Made by a program: the position numbers and the translations under genes
From: Tessaracoccus palaemonis
GTDB lineage: Bacteria; Actinomycetota; Actinomycetes; Propionibacteriales; Propionibacteriaceae
Direction of reading: 5' to 3'
DNA length: 64,000 bases
Assembly (NCBI RefSeq): GCF_019316905.1
Contig: NZ_CP079216.1
Location: forward strand, 2,790,001 to 2,854,000
The notes under the pieces: generated by a model
Seen by the model: the letters and a program-made list of their open reading frames with translations, nothing else
What the model was told of the DNA's origin: nothing
The model's database searches: none
Shown here: piece after piece, positions 16,363-24,895 of the stretch
Layout of the letters: the number at the start of each line of letters is the position of its first letter
Numbering within the stretch: position 1 is the first letter of the stretch

Positions 16363-16368
16363 TCCGCC

Positions 16369-17850
16369 ATGGACGCTGTAGCCCTGTCCCGATGGCAGTT
16401 CGGGATCACCACTGTCTACCACTACTTCTTCGTGCCGATCACGATCGCCATGTCGATGCTGGTGGCCGTGTTTCAGACCTTCTGGGTGCGCACCGGCAAC
16501 GAGCAGTACCTCCGGCTGACCAAGTTCTTCGGGAAGCTCTTCCTGATCAACTTCGCGCTCGGCGTGGTGACCGGCATCGTGCAGGAGTTCCAGTTCGGTA
16601 TGAACTGGTCCGAGTACTCCCGCTTCGTCGGCGACGTGTTCGGCGCCCCGCTCGCCCTCGAGGCGCTGCTCGCCTTCTTCCTCGAGTCGACGTTCATCGG
16701 CCTGTGGATCTTCGGCTGGGACAAGCTGCCGAAGGGTCTGCACCTGATGTGCATCTACCTCGCCGCGTTCGGCACCATGCTGTCGGCTGTGTTCATCCTG
16801 GCCGCCAACTCGTGGATGCAGAACCCCGTCGGCACCATCTACAACAACGGCCGCGCGGAGCTTGACGGCGTTTCCGGCTTCCTCGAGGTGCTGACCAACC
16901 CCGTGTTCCTCGTCACCTTCCCGCACGTCATCGCGGGTGCCTACATGGTCGCGGGCGGCCTGATCGCCGCCATTTCCGGCTGGCATCTGGCGAAGATCGG
17001 CCGCGACGGCGAGGCCCGCGAGGGCGACGCCAAGACCTACCGCTTCGGCACACGCTTCGGCGCGGTCGTGCTGCTGATCGCCTCCGCGGTCACCATGTAC
17101 ACCGGCGACCTGCAGTCCAAGGTGATGACCGAGGTCCAGCCCATGAAGATGGCGGCGGCCGAGGCTCTGTTCTACACCAAGACCAACGCCCCCTTCTCCA
17201 TCTTCACCATCGGCAACCGCGAGGGAACCGAGGCGGTCTTCTCGCTCGAGGTGCCCGGACTCCTGTCCGCGTTGTCCGGCCACGACGAGGTCCTCGGCAT
17301 CAACGACCTGCGCGAGAGCTTCGCCACCGACGGCTTCATGCGCCGCGACGGCAGCCAGACGACTCTCCAGGAGCAGTACGCCGAGACCCTTGCCGCCACC
17401 CACGACGTCGACCCGATGCCCAACGTCGCGGTCTCCTACTGGACGTTCCGTCTGATGATCGGCTGCGGCATGCTGGGCATCGCGCTCGCACTGCTGACGC
17501 TGTGGATGACCCGCAAGAACAAGTTCCCCCCGGCGGGTCGCATCTGGACCCTGCTGATGTTCGCCATGCCGCTGCTGCCGCTGGCCGCCAACTCCTTCGG
17601 CTGGATCTTCACCGAGATGGGTCGCCAGCCGTGGCTCGTCGCCGGCGTACTGCCCACCGCCGCAGGAGTGTCCCCGACCGTCTCCAATGGAGAGGTCCTG
17701 TTCTCGATGATCGTCTACACGCTGATCTACGGCTTCCTGGCCGTGATCGAGGTGTGGCTGTTCCTCAAGTACGCGAAGAAGGGCCTGCCCGACGTCGCTC
17801 CACCTGAGGTCATCAAGGATCCCGACGCCCCCCTGACCTTCGCGTACTGA
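16369..17850 (+). CDS. cydA: Cytochrome bd ubiquinol oxidase subunit I
   Basis: A 493-residue membrane protein of the CydA family. Heme ligand His18 lies in WQFGITTVYHYFFVP, His ~186 in FPHVIAGAYMVAGG, and a Met ligand in the GCGMLGIAL helix. It forms, with CydB, the quinol-oxidising oxygen reductase of the cytoplasmic membrane, important at low oxygen. It begins the cydAB(-DC) set; cydB follows after 13 bp. No Shine-Dalgarno is seen; see the promoter entry for the leaderless start. Confidence 0.97.
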   Translation: MDAVALSRWQFGITTVYHYFFVPITIAMSMLVAVFQTFWVRTGNEQYLRLTKFFGKLFLINFALGVVTGIVQEFQFGMNWSEYSRFVGDVFGAPLALEALLAFFLESTFIGLWIFGWDKLPKGLHLMCIYLAAFGTMLSAVFILAANSWMQNPVGTIYNNGRAELDGVSGFLEVLTNPVFLVTFPHVIAGAYMVAGGLIAAISGWHLAKIGRDGEAREGDAKTYRFGTRFGAVVLLIASAVTMYTGDLQSKVMTEVQPMKMAAAEALFYTKTNAPFSIFTIGNREGTEAVFSLEVPGLLSALSGHDEVLGINDLRESFATDGFMRRDGSQTTLQEQYAETLAATHDVDPMPNVAVSYWTFRLMIGCGMLGIALALLTLWMTRKNKFPPAGRIWTLLMFAMPLLPLAANSFGWIFTEMGRQPWLVAGVLPTAAGVSPTVSNGEVLFSMIVYTLIYGFLAVIEVWLFLKYAKKGLPDVAPPEVIKDPDAPLTFAY

Positions 17851-17863
17851 GAGGACGGACGAC

Positions 17864-18940
17864 ATGCTTCACCTTCTTGAGAGCGCACCCCAGGTGCCCG
17901 TGCTCGCCACCGTCTGGTTCTGCCTGGTCGCCGTGCTCTGGCTCGGCTACTTCTTCCTCGAGGGCTTCGACTACGGCGTGGCCATGCTGATCCCCGTCCT
18001 CGGCAAGAACGACAAGGACAAGCGCGTCATCGTCAACACCATCGGCCCTGTCTGGGACGGCAACGAGGTGTGGCTGCTGACCGCAGGCGGCGCGATGTTC
18101 GCGGCGTTCCCAGGCTGGTACGCCTCGCTGTTCTCCGGCCTATACCTGCCGCTGCTGCTCGTGCTGGTCGGCCTGATCCTGCGCGGCGTCGCCTTCGAGT
18201 ACCGCTCGAAGCACCCCGATACCCGCTACCGCAACATGCTCGACTGGTTCGCGACGATCGGTTCCTTCCTGCCCTCGCTGGTGTTCGGCGTCGGGTTCGC
18301 GAACTTCATCATCGGGCTGGCCAACGACAATCTGCTGTGGAACGGCTCCTTCTGGGGCCTGTTCGGACCGTTCGCGCTGCTCGGCGGCGTGATGCTCGTG
18401 ACGCTGTTCCTCGTGCACGGCTCGGCGTTCATCGCACTGAAGACCAAGTACGAGATCCACGAGCGGGCCGAGGCTTTCGGCGGCAAGGCCGGCATCGTCG
18501 CGACGGTGCTCGTCGCGGCCTTCGTGCTGTGCCAGAACATCTTCTACCCGGCGAACTCCGAGTTCGGCGACTTCACCGTCGCCGCGTGGATCTGCGGGAT
18601 CCTGGCCATCGTCTGCATCGCGGGCGCGACGCTGATGATCCGCAAGGGCCGCGACGGCTGGGGCTTCATCCTGACCGGCGCGACGATCCTGACGCTGTTC
18701 ATCGGCATCTTCATCAAGCTCTACGGCAACCTAGGCTTCGCTCAGGACACGACCGTGGCGGCGACCGAGCGCCTGAACATCATCACGGCAGCCTCGAGCG
18801 AGACCACCCTGACCATCATGATGTGGGCCGCGATCATCTTCGTCCCGATCGTGCTGGCCTACCAGTGCTGGAGCTACTGGGTGTTCCACCGTCGCATCTC
18901 GACGAAGAACATCCCCGACGAGGTCGAGCCCGCCGCCTGA
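17864..18940 (+). CDS. cydB: Cytochrome bd ubiquinol oxidase subunit II
   Basis: A 358-residue membrane protein of the CydB family, with the typical LEGFDYGVAMLIP and IGPVWDGNEVWLLTAGGAMF helices near the N-terminus and eight or nine helices in all. It is the partner of CydA. Start ATG 17864 has a GAGAGGACG ribosome site. Full family length with no breaks. The assembly genes cydDC follow only after an 845-bp repeat region instead of directly. Confidence 0.97.
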   Translation: MLHLLESAPQVPVLATVWFCLVAVLWLGYFFLEGFDYGVAMLIPVLGKNDKDKRVIVNTIGPVWDGNEVWLLTAGGAMFAAFPGWYASLFSGLYLPLLLVLVGLILRGVAFEYRSKHPDTRYRNMLDWFATIGSFLPSLVFGVGFANFIIGLANDNLLWNGSFWGLFGPFALLGGVMLVTLFLVHGSAFIALKTKYEIHERAEAFGGKAGIVATVLVAAFVLCQNIFYPANSEFGDFTVAAWICGILAIVCIAGATLMIRKGRDGWGFILTGATILTLFIGIFIKLYGNLGFAQDTTVAATERLNIITAASSETTLTIMMWAAIIFVPIVLAYQCWSYWVFHRRISTKNIPDEVEPAA

Positions 18941-18984
18941 CGCCTTCGGCAGGCTCAGGGGACTCGGCCAAGCCAGGGAACCGG

Positions 18985-19054
18985 GCACAACAATTGCCTA
19001 TACCGGGAGCGCTGAGCGTATGTGCCAGCACGCACGACATAGGCATCGTTGTGC
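18985..19054. repeat. Solitary hairpin element with GCACAA ends
   Basis: Arms 18985-19001 and 19039-19054 pair with one gap; the 37-nt loop can form a smaller helix (TGTGCCAGCACGCA region). Its ends (GCACAA/TTGTGC) resemble those of the TGGCCA-family hairpins, though the core differs. Confidence 0.75.
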
Positions 19055-19213
19055 ACGCCACCCCGGGAGTCGGGAAGCGGCGCAGGGAGCCCACCTCGCT
19101 CCGCTCGGCGCCCTTCGACAGGCTCAGGGAACCGGGAGGACAGGCTCAGGGAACCGGGAGGACAGGCTCAGGGAACCGGGCAGACCGGCTCAGGGAGCCA
19201 GAGCGAGGGCCCC

Positions 19214-19560
19214 GCACCGCATGGTGCGGGGCCCTCCCGTTCCCTCCCCGGGTCGTTGAGCCTGTCGAAACGCCTTGAGCGAAGCGAAAGGTCCCACCCG
19301 CACCGCATGGTGCGGGGCTCTCCCGTTCCCCGCCCCGGGTCGTTGAGCCAGTCGAAACGCCTTGAGCGAAGCGAAAGGTCCCACCCGCACCGCATGGTGC
19401 GGGGCCCTCCCGTTCCCCGCCCCGGGTCGTTGAGCCTGTCGAAACGCCTTGAGCGAAGCGAAAGGTCCCACCCGCACCGCATGGTGCGGGGCCCTCCCGT
19501 TCCCCGCCCCGGGTCGTTGAGCCTGTCGAAACGCCTTGAGCGAGGCGAAAGGTCCGCCGG
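19214..19560. repeat. 86-bp tandem array
   Basis: Four near-identical units start at 19214, 19300, 19386 and 19473 (86, 86 and 87 bp). Each holds a palindrome CGCACC-GCAT-GGTGCG followed by the REP-like GTCGAAACGCCTTGAGCGAA. Units differ by only one or a few bases, so the array is recent. Confidence 0.93.
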
Positions 19561-19785
19561 AAGCGGGAGACACCTCGCTCCGCTCGGCGCCCTTCGACAG
19601 GCTCAGGGAACCGGGAGACACCTCGCTCCGCTCGGCGCCCTTCGACAGGCTCAGGGAACCGGGAGGACAGGCTCAGGGAACCGGGAGACAGTCTCAAGGA
19701 ACCGGGAGACAGGCTCAGGGAACCGGGTCCTTCTCCCGCCGTGCCGCGCAGGGGCACAGCAACACATGCAAGACTTGGCGACGAT

Positions 19786-21396
19786 ATGGCAGGCCCCATC
19801 CATCCCCGGTTGCTCCGACGCGCCAAGGCGACCCAGGTATTCCTCGTGTCCAGCGTCGCCGTCGGCATCGTCACCGCGGTGCTGCTCATAGTGCAGGCGC
19901 GCCTGCTGGCCGACTGGATCACCAGCGTGTTCGACGCGGCTGCCTTCCCCGCCCACTCGGCCGCCACGCTGCTCCTGCTGCTCGGCGTCTTCGCCGGCCG
20001 CGGACTGCTGGCTTGGGCCAGCGCCGTGCTGGCGCACCACTCCTCGGCGTCCGTGAAGTCGGAGCTGCGCCGCGACGTGCTCGCCGCCCGGCTGGCCACC
20101 CCCGTCGAAGGCGCCTCGTCGGCGTCCCTGGTGCGCATCGTCACGCAGGGCCTCGACGCGCTCGACGGGTACTTCGCCAAGTACCTCCCCCAGCTCGGCC
20201 TCGCCGCGACCGTGCCGTTCATCGTCGGCGCCGCGATCCTGGTGACGGACTGGGAGTCCGCGCTCATCGTCGCGTTCACACTCCCGCTCATCCCCGTCTT
20301 CATGGCGCTGATCGGCTGGACGACGCAGAAGGCGACGGCCCGCAGCTTCTCCGTCGCGGACCGGCTCGCCAACCACTTCGCCGATCTGATCGCCGGCCTG
20401 CCCACCCTGCAGGCCTTCGCACGGGCCCGCGCGCAGCGCCGCGGCGTCGAGCTGGGCGAGGAGAACTACCGCGAGGCGACGATGAAGACGCTGTGGATCT
20501 CGTTCCTCAGCAGCTTCGCGCTCGAGATCCTCGCGTCGCTGTCGGTGGCCGTGATCGCCGTCACTGTCGGTTTCCGGCTGGTCTACGGCCAGATCGACTT
20601 CCCGACCGCCCTGTTCGTGCTGATCCTCGCCCCCGAGGCGTTCCTGCCCGTCCGCCAGGTGGGCGTGCACTTCCACGACTCCGCCGACGGGGTGGCCGCT
20701 GCCGATGCCGCCTTCGAGATCATCGACGGGGCCACCTCCCCCACCGGCACCACGCCCGCCCCCGACGGCCCCCTGACTCTCGACGACGTCTCCTACACCT
20801 ACCCCGGCGACGACTCCCCCGCCACCGACGGGGTCCGGCTGAGCGTCGCCCCGGGTGAGGTTGTCGCGCTCAGCGGCACGTCGGGCGGCGGCAAGTCGAC
20901 CGCGCTGGCGATGGCGATGGGTTTCATCACGCCGGAGTCCGGCCGCGTCCTGATCGGCGGCGTCGACCTCCGCGAGATCGATGCGGCGTCCTGGCGGGCG
21001 CGGACGGCCTGGGTGGCACAGGAGCCGGGACTGATCGACGGCACCGTCGGCGACAATGTCCGGCTCGGGCACCCCACCGCCGACGCCGCCGCGGTCGCCG
21101 CCGCGCTGGCCGAGGCGGGCGCCGACTTCCAGGCCGACAAGCACGTCGGCGACGACGGCGAGGGCCTCTCAGCCGGGGAGCGGCGACGCGTCGCGCTGGC
21201 CAGGGCCCTCGTGCGGATCAGGCTGGGCGGCGCCCGGTTCCTCATCCTCGACGAGCCCACCGCCGGCCTCGACGCCGACACCGAGGCCCACGTGATCGAC
21301 ACGGTCCGCGCCACCGGCGCCGGCGTGCTCGTGGTATCCCACCGACCCGCGGTGCTGGCCGCCGCCGACCGCGTCGTGGAGGTGGTTCCCGCATGA
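19786..21396 (+). CDS. cydD: Heterodimeric ABC exporter CydD (cytochrome bd assembly)
   Basis: A 536-residue ABC half-transporter: six helices (~10-320), then an ATPase with Walker A GTSGGGKST, signature LSAGERRR and Walker B FLILDEPTAGLD. With CydC it exports glutathione or cysteine in E. coli and is needed to assemble cytochrome bd; the actinobacterial substrate is less certain. The frame is open to a GTG at 19741, but that lies at the edge of the repeats and gives a non-hydrophobic lead; ATG 19786 is preferred, with a weak ribosome site. cydC overlaps its stop by ATGA. Confidence 0.93.
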   Translation: MAGPIHPRLLRRAKATQVFLVSSVAVGIVTAVLLIVQARLLADWITSVFDAAAFPAHSAATLLLLLGVFAGRGLLAWASAVLAHHSSASVKSELRRDVLAARLATPVEGASSASLVRIVTQGLDALDGYFAKYLPQLGLAATVPFIVGAAILVTDWESALIVAFTLPLIPVFMALIGWTTQKATARSFSVADRLANHFADLIAGLPTLQAFARARAQRRGVELGEENYREATMKTLWISFLSSFALEILASLSVAVIAVTVGFRLVYGQIDFPTALFVLILAPEAFLPVRQVGVHFHDSADGVAAADAAFEIIDGATSPTGTTPAPDGPLTLDDVSYTYPGDDSPATDGVRLSVAPGEVVALSGTSGGGKSTALAMAMGFITPESGRVLIGGVDLREIDAASWRARTAWVAQEPGLIDGTVGDNVRLGHPTADAAAVAAALAEAGADFQADKHVGDDGEGLSAGERRRVALARALVRIRLGGARFLILDEPTAGLDADTEAHVIDTVRATGAGVLVVSHRPAVLAAADRVVEVVPA

Positions 21397-22973
21397 GGAA
21401 GCTCCTGACCAGCCTGCTCGCGGCGGTGCCGAACGGTCGCCGTCGCCTGGTGCTTGCCATCCTGCTGGCGTCGCTGGCCTCGCTGTCGTCCGTCGCGCTG
21501 ATGGGGGTCAGCGCCTGGCTGATCTCGTTCGCCGCGCTCGCTCCGCCTGTCCTGTTCCTGCAGGCCCCGGCCGTGGGGGTCCGCGCCTTCGCGATCTCCC
21601 GCGGCGTGTTCCGCTACCTCGAGCGCGTCGTCGGCCACGATGTCGCCCTGCGCATGCAGGGCGCGCTGCGCATCCGCGTCTACGACAAGCTGGCCGGCAC
21701 CACGCTGATCGGCCGCCGCCGCGGCGACCTCCTCACCAGGGTCGTCGCTGACGTCACCGCGATCCAGGACCTCGTGGTTCGTGTCGTGCTGCCGTTCGCG
21801 TCCGCCGCAGTCGTGGTGGTCGCGACGACCGGAGCCATCTCGCTGCTCAACCTTCCGACCGCGCTGTGGCTGTTGGCGACGGCGCTGCTGGCGGGCATCG
21901 GGCTGCCGCTCGTGGCGATGCGGCTGAGCCGCGCGGCCGATGTCGCCGTCGTCCCCGCTCGGGGACGGCTGGCCGACGAGACACGCGAGTTGGCCCACAC
22001 CGCCACCGATCTGGTGGCCTACGGAGCCGACAGAGCCGCGCTCGACAGACTGCTGCAGGTCGACGACGAACTGCGCCGCGCCGAGGCGCGCGGCGCCTGG
22101 GTTCGCGGACTGGCGACCGGCGGGCAGATCCTTGCAGCGGGCATCGCCGTCGCCGCGGCGCTGTGGTTCGGGACGGTGGCGATCGTCGCCGTCGACCTCG
22201 ACCCGCGGTTCCTGGCCGTGCTCGCCCTGACGCCGCTGGCGCTGCACGAGGTCTTCGCGGCCTTCACCCAGGCGGCGCAGACGTGGACAAGGTCCCGGTC
22301 CGCGCTGGGACGCATCACGGAGATCCTCGACGCGGACCCCGTCGGCGAGGGGGATGTGACGGACGGCGAGGGAGAGACCCCCGACCTCTCGTTCAAGGAC
22401 GTGACGGTCGGTTGGCCGGACACCGGCGAGGTGCTGAGCCACCTCGACCTGCGTGTGTCGCCCGGCGAGCGGGTCGCTCTGGTGGGCCCGTCTGGGATCG
22501 GCAAGACGACCGTCGCCGCGACAGCGCTCGGGCTGATCCCGCCGCTGTCGGGCTCGGTCCACCGCACGGGTCGCGTCGGCTACCTCGAGCAGGACGCACA
22601 CATCTTCGCCACCACGGTCGGAGAGAACGTCCGCGTCGGACTCCGGGACGCCACGGACGACCAGATCCACGACGCCCTGCACCGCGCCGGCCTCGACCTC
22701 GCCCCCTCCCGCTCCATCGGGGAGGACGGCACGACCCTGTCCGGCGGTGAGCGGAGGCGCCTCGCGCTGTCCAGGCTGCTCGTCGGCCGCAGGGATCTCA
22801 TCATCCTCGACGAGCCGACGGAGCACCTCGACCGCGAGACGGCCGACGCCCTGATGGCCGACGTGTGGACCGCGTTCCGCGACGCCGCCGTGCTCGTCAT
22901 CACGCACGACCCTGAGATCATCCGGGTCTGCGACCGCGTCGTGTCGCTCGCCAGGGACACGACCCCGGTCTGA
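21393..22973 (+). CDS. cydC: Heterodimeric ABC exporter CydC (cytochrome bd assembly)
   Basis: A 526-residue ABC half-transporter: helices ~15-300, ATPase with Walker A GPSGIGKTT, signature LSGGERRR and Walker B LIILDEPTEHLD. Its typical N-terminal GVSAWLISFAALAPPVLFL helix matches CydC. It is translationally coupled to cydD (ATGA) and completes cydABDC. The pair lies downstream of cydAB in the same orientation, though the 845-bp repeat region between may uncouple their expression. Confidence 0.94.
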   Translation: MRKLLTSLLAAVPNGRRRLVLAILLASLASLSSVALMGVSAWLISFAALAPPVLFLQAPAVGVRAFAISRGVFRYLERVVGHDVALRMQGALRIRVYDKLAGTTLIGRRRGDLLTRVVADVTAIQDLVVRVVLPFASAAVVVVATTGAISLLNLPTALWLLATALLAGIGLPLVAMRLSRAADVAVVPARGRLADETRELAHTATDLVAYGADRAALDRLLQVDDELRRAEARGAWVRGLATGGQILAAGIAVAAALWFGTVAIVAVDLDPRFLAVLALTPLALHEVFAAFTQAAQTWTRSRSALGRITEILDADPVGEGDVTDGEGETPDLSFKDVTVGWPDTGEVLSHLDLRVSPGERVALVGPSGIGKTTVAATALGLIPPLSGSVHRTGRVGYLEQDAHIFATTVGENVRVGLRDATDDQIHDALHRAGLDLAPSRSIGEDGTTLSGGERRRLALSRLLVGRRDLIILDEPTEHLDRETADALMADVWTAFRDAAVLVITHDPEIIRVCDRVVSLARDTTPV

Positions 22974-23030
22974 GCCCGACCCGCCCGTGGGCGGAGCCGA
23001 CGCACTGAGGGATGCCGATAGAGTGTCCGG

Positions 23031-24311
23031 GTGACCTCCTCCGCACAGCGCGCTCGCCGGCCCATCAAGGTGGCCGAGTTCGTCGACAACTACGGGCCCG
23101 GAAGCAACGGGCTGATGTTCGCGGTGCAGCAGCTTGAGGGGAATCTGCTCGACGCGGGCCACGAGGTCGTCGTCGTCGCCCCAGCGGCCAAGGGCCCCAA
23201 CCCGCACTTCGGACGGACCGGCCGAACCGAGATCCGCCTGCCGTCGGTCAGGGTGCCGAAGATGCCGACGCGCGTCGCCAACGGCCGGCACTTCGAGCGC
23301 ACGATCGATCGGGTCGCCGACATGGCCCCCGACGTGATCCACGTCCACGGCTTCGGGACCGTCGGCGCGCTGGGCGCCATGACCGCCCGCCGGCTCGGCA
23401 TCCCGATGCTGCTGACCTGGCACACCGACTTCGACGCCTACGCCGACCACTACTCCGCCGTCCTGCCGCTGCTGACCGGCGTGCTGAGGGCCTTCACCGC
23501 CCTGTCGCGCGGCGAGCTCGTCGACTCGGACGACCTGAAGATGGCCGAGGTCCGCTACGAGGACCGCGGGCGGTCGACGGCGCTGCTGCTCGGCGTGTGC
23601 CAGAAGATGCTGGAGAGCGCCACCCTGGTGACCACACCGTCGCCCAAGACCGCGAAGCGGTGCCTGCAGATGGCCCCCGACATCACGGTCCGGGTCGTCC
23701 CGAACGGCGTCGACCCGCTGCCTTCCGGCCCCCCGCCGTTCCCGCATCCGGACGGCCCGATGGTGATCTACGCCGGCCGGATCGCGCCGGAGAAGGGCAT
23801 CCCGCTGCTCGCCGATGCCTTCACGCTCGTGCACGCCCAGCGCCCCGACGCCCGCCTGTGCATCGTCGGCGACTGGGAGCGGTACACGCACATCAAGCGG
23901 ATCCTGCAGGAGGGTCGCGCCGCGGGTCGCATCATCCTGCCGGGCGAGCAGAAGCGCGACGCGCTGGGCGCCTACTACTGCATGGCCGACATCTTCGCGT
24001 TCGCCAGCCAGACCGACACCCAGGCCCTCGTGCTGCACGAGGCCGCGCTGGCCGGGCTGCCGATCGTCTCCGTCGACCACGAGCTCGACCTGGTCGTCGA
24101 GCCGGGCGTCAACGGCGAGTTCACCCGCCCGACCCCAGCGTCGCTCGCCGCCGGCCTGCTGCGCGTGATGGACCGGCTGGAGGACGACGCCTGGCGCACC
24201 CGGGCAAAGACGCGCTCCGTCGAGCTGGCCAGCCAGTGGAGCATCGACTCCCAGGCCCACGCGATGCTCGACATCTACGAGGAGCTCGCCGGCGCCCTCG
24301 TCGACGCCTGA
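23031..24311 (+). CDS. GT4-family glycosyltransferase
   Basis: A 426-residue GT-B enzyme. The N-terminal domain has NYGPGSNGLMFAVQQLEGNL and LTWHTDFDAYADHY (acceptor side). The C-terminal domain has IYAGRIAPEKGIPLLADAF and the E-x7-E nucleotide-sugar site in FASQTDTQALVLHEAALAGLP. It resembles glycolipid alpha-glycosyltransferases such as diacylglycerol glucosyl- or mannosyltransferases, so membrane glycolipid synthesis is likely but not shown. Start GTG 23031: no Shine-Dalgarno, TAGAGT box 12 nt upstream (leaderless). Single-gene unit, not coupled to cydC. Confidence 0.88.
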   Translation: MTSSAQRARRPIKVAEFVDNYGPGSNGLMFAVQQLEGNLLDAGHEVVVVAPAAKGPNPHFGRTGRTEIRLPSVRVPKMPTRVANGRHFERTIDRVADMAPDVIHVHGFGTVGALGAMTARRLGIPMLLTWHTDFDAYADHYSAVLPLLTGVLRAFTALSRGELVDSDDLKMAEVRYEDRGRSTALLLGVCQKMLESATLVTTPSPKTAKRCLQMAPDITVRVVPNGVDPLPSGPPPFPHPDGPMVIYAGRIAPEKGIPLLADAFTLVHAQRPDARLCIVGDWERYTHIKRILQEGRAAGRIILPGEQKRDALGAYYCMADIFAFASQTDTQALVLHEAALAGLPIVSVDHELDLVVEPGVNGEFTRPTPASLAAGLLRVMDRLEDDAWRTRAKTRSVELASQWSIDSQAHAMLDIYEELAGALVDA

Positions 24312-24387
24312 CCCCGCCCGCCTCGTCCGCGACGCCTGGCCACTCGCCCGCGGCGTTCTCTCCCGGCCTCAGCCCACGCGCCTTTCT

Positions 24388-24460
24388 GTGCACAAGAGTG
24401 GCCAGAGCCGGAGCACTCGGATATAGGGCGCGTGCTCCGGCCCAGGCCACACTTGTGCCC
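24388..24460. repeat. Hairpin element, TGGCCA family, copy 2
   Basis: Arms 24388-24416 and 24432-24460, about 29 bp each with a few mismatches; loop with CGGATATA. Lies 76 bp after the glycosyltransferase stop and may terminate it. Confidence 0.9.
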
Positions 24461-24477
24461 GAACCGAGCCGTCACCT

Positions 24478-24890
24478 TCGCTGAACTCCAGCGTTCCGAC
24501 GGGCTGAATCCCCGGTTCCCTGAGCCGATCCGGTTCCCTGAGCCGCTGCGGTTCCCTGAGCCGATCCGGATCCCTGAGCCTGTCGAAGGGCGTTGACGGA
24601 AGCGCGCCAGCGCTGACGAAACGTCGTGGGGCGGGGGCGTGCCCCTTCGTCGAGCTCAGGGCGCTTCGACAGGCCCGTGCTGAGTTTGTCGAAGTGCTCA
24701 GCGATCCGTGAACCCGTGCATAAGAGTGGCCAGAGCCGGAGCACTCGGATATACGGCGCGTGCTCCGGCTCTGGCCACAGTTGTGCGCAGTACCGGGCTG
24801 GCCCCCCTTCGCTGTGCTCAGGGCGCTTCGACAAGCTTGTGCTGAGCTTGTCGAAGTGCTCAACGACCCGACGGCCCGGCTCGCCGGAGG
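24478..24890. repeat. REP-like block R3
   Basis: No gene is seen between 24312 and 24895. This part holds short direct repeats GGTTCCCTGAGCC(G/T) (24507-24580) and inverted REP-like elements around CTTCGACAGG and GTGCTGAGCTTGTCGAAGTG (24663-24700, 24826-24865). A TGGCCA-family hairpin is nested inside (separate entry). Confidence 0.9.
24716..24788. repeat. Hairpin element, TGGCCA family, copy 3
   Basis: Arms 24716-24744 and 24760-24788: the inner 19 positions pair perfectly and the outer 10 with four mismatches. The loop (CGGATATAC) matches copy 2. Copies 2 and 3 are 328 bp apart, in the same orientation. Confidence 0.93.
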
Positions 24891-24895
24891 GGCCC

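Larger units (their letters stand above)
18945..19735. repeat. REP-like block R2 between cydB and cydD
   Basis: About 790 bp without a gene. It is built from many copies of the element family seen at 7163: TTCGACAGGCTCAGGGAACC in one direction (19107, 19595, 19642 and truncated forms) and GTCGAAACGCCTTGAGCGAA in the other. The central part is a clean tandem array (separate entry) and the left part holds a hairpin (separate entry). Confidence 0.93.

Noticed and set aside
20799-24260. A 1153-codon open frame on the minus strand across cydD-cydC-GT4
   Set aside because: It is antisense to three well-supported genes; its composition (His/Gln/Asp/Arg/Gly-rich, no domains) is the usual shadow of high-GC coding DNA. 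Similar long shadows at 24626-27175, 31051-32916, 32910-34463 and 3938-6004 (all plus strand) were rejected for the same reason.
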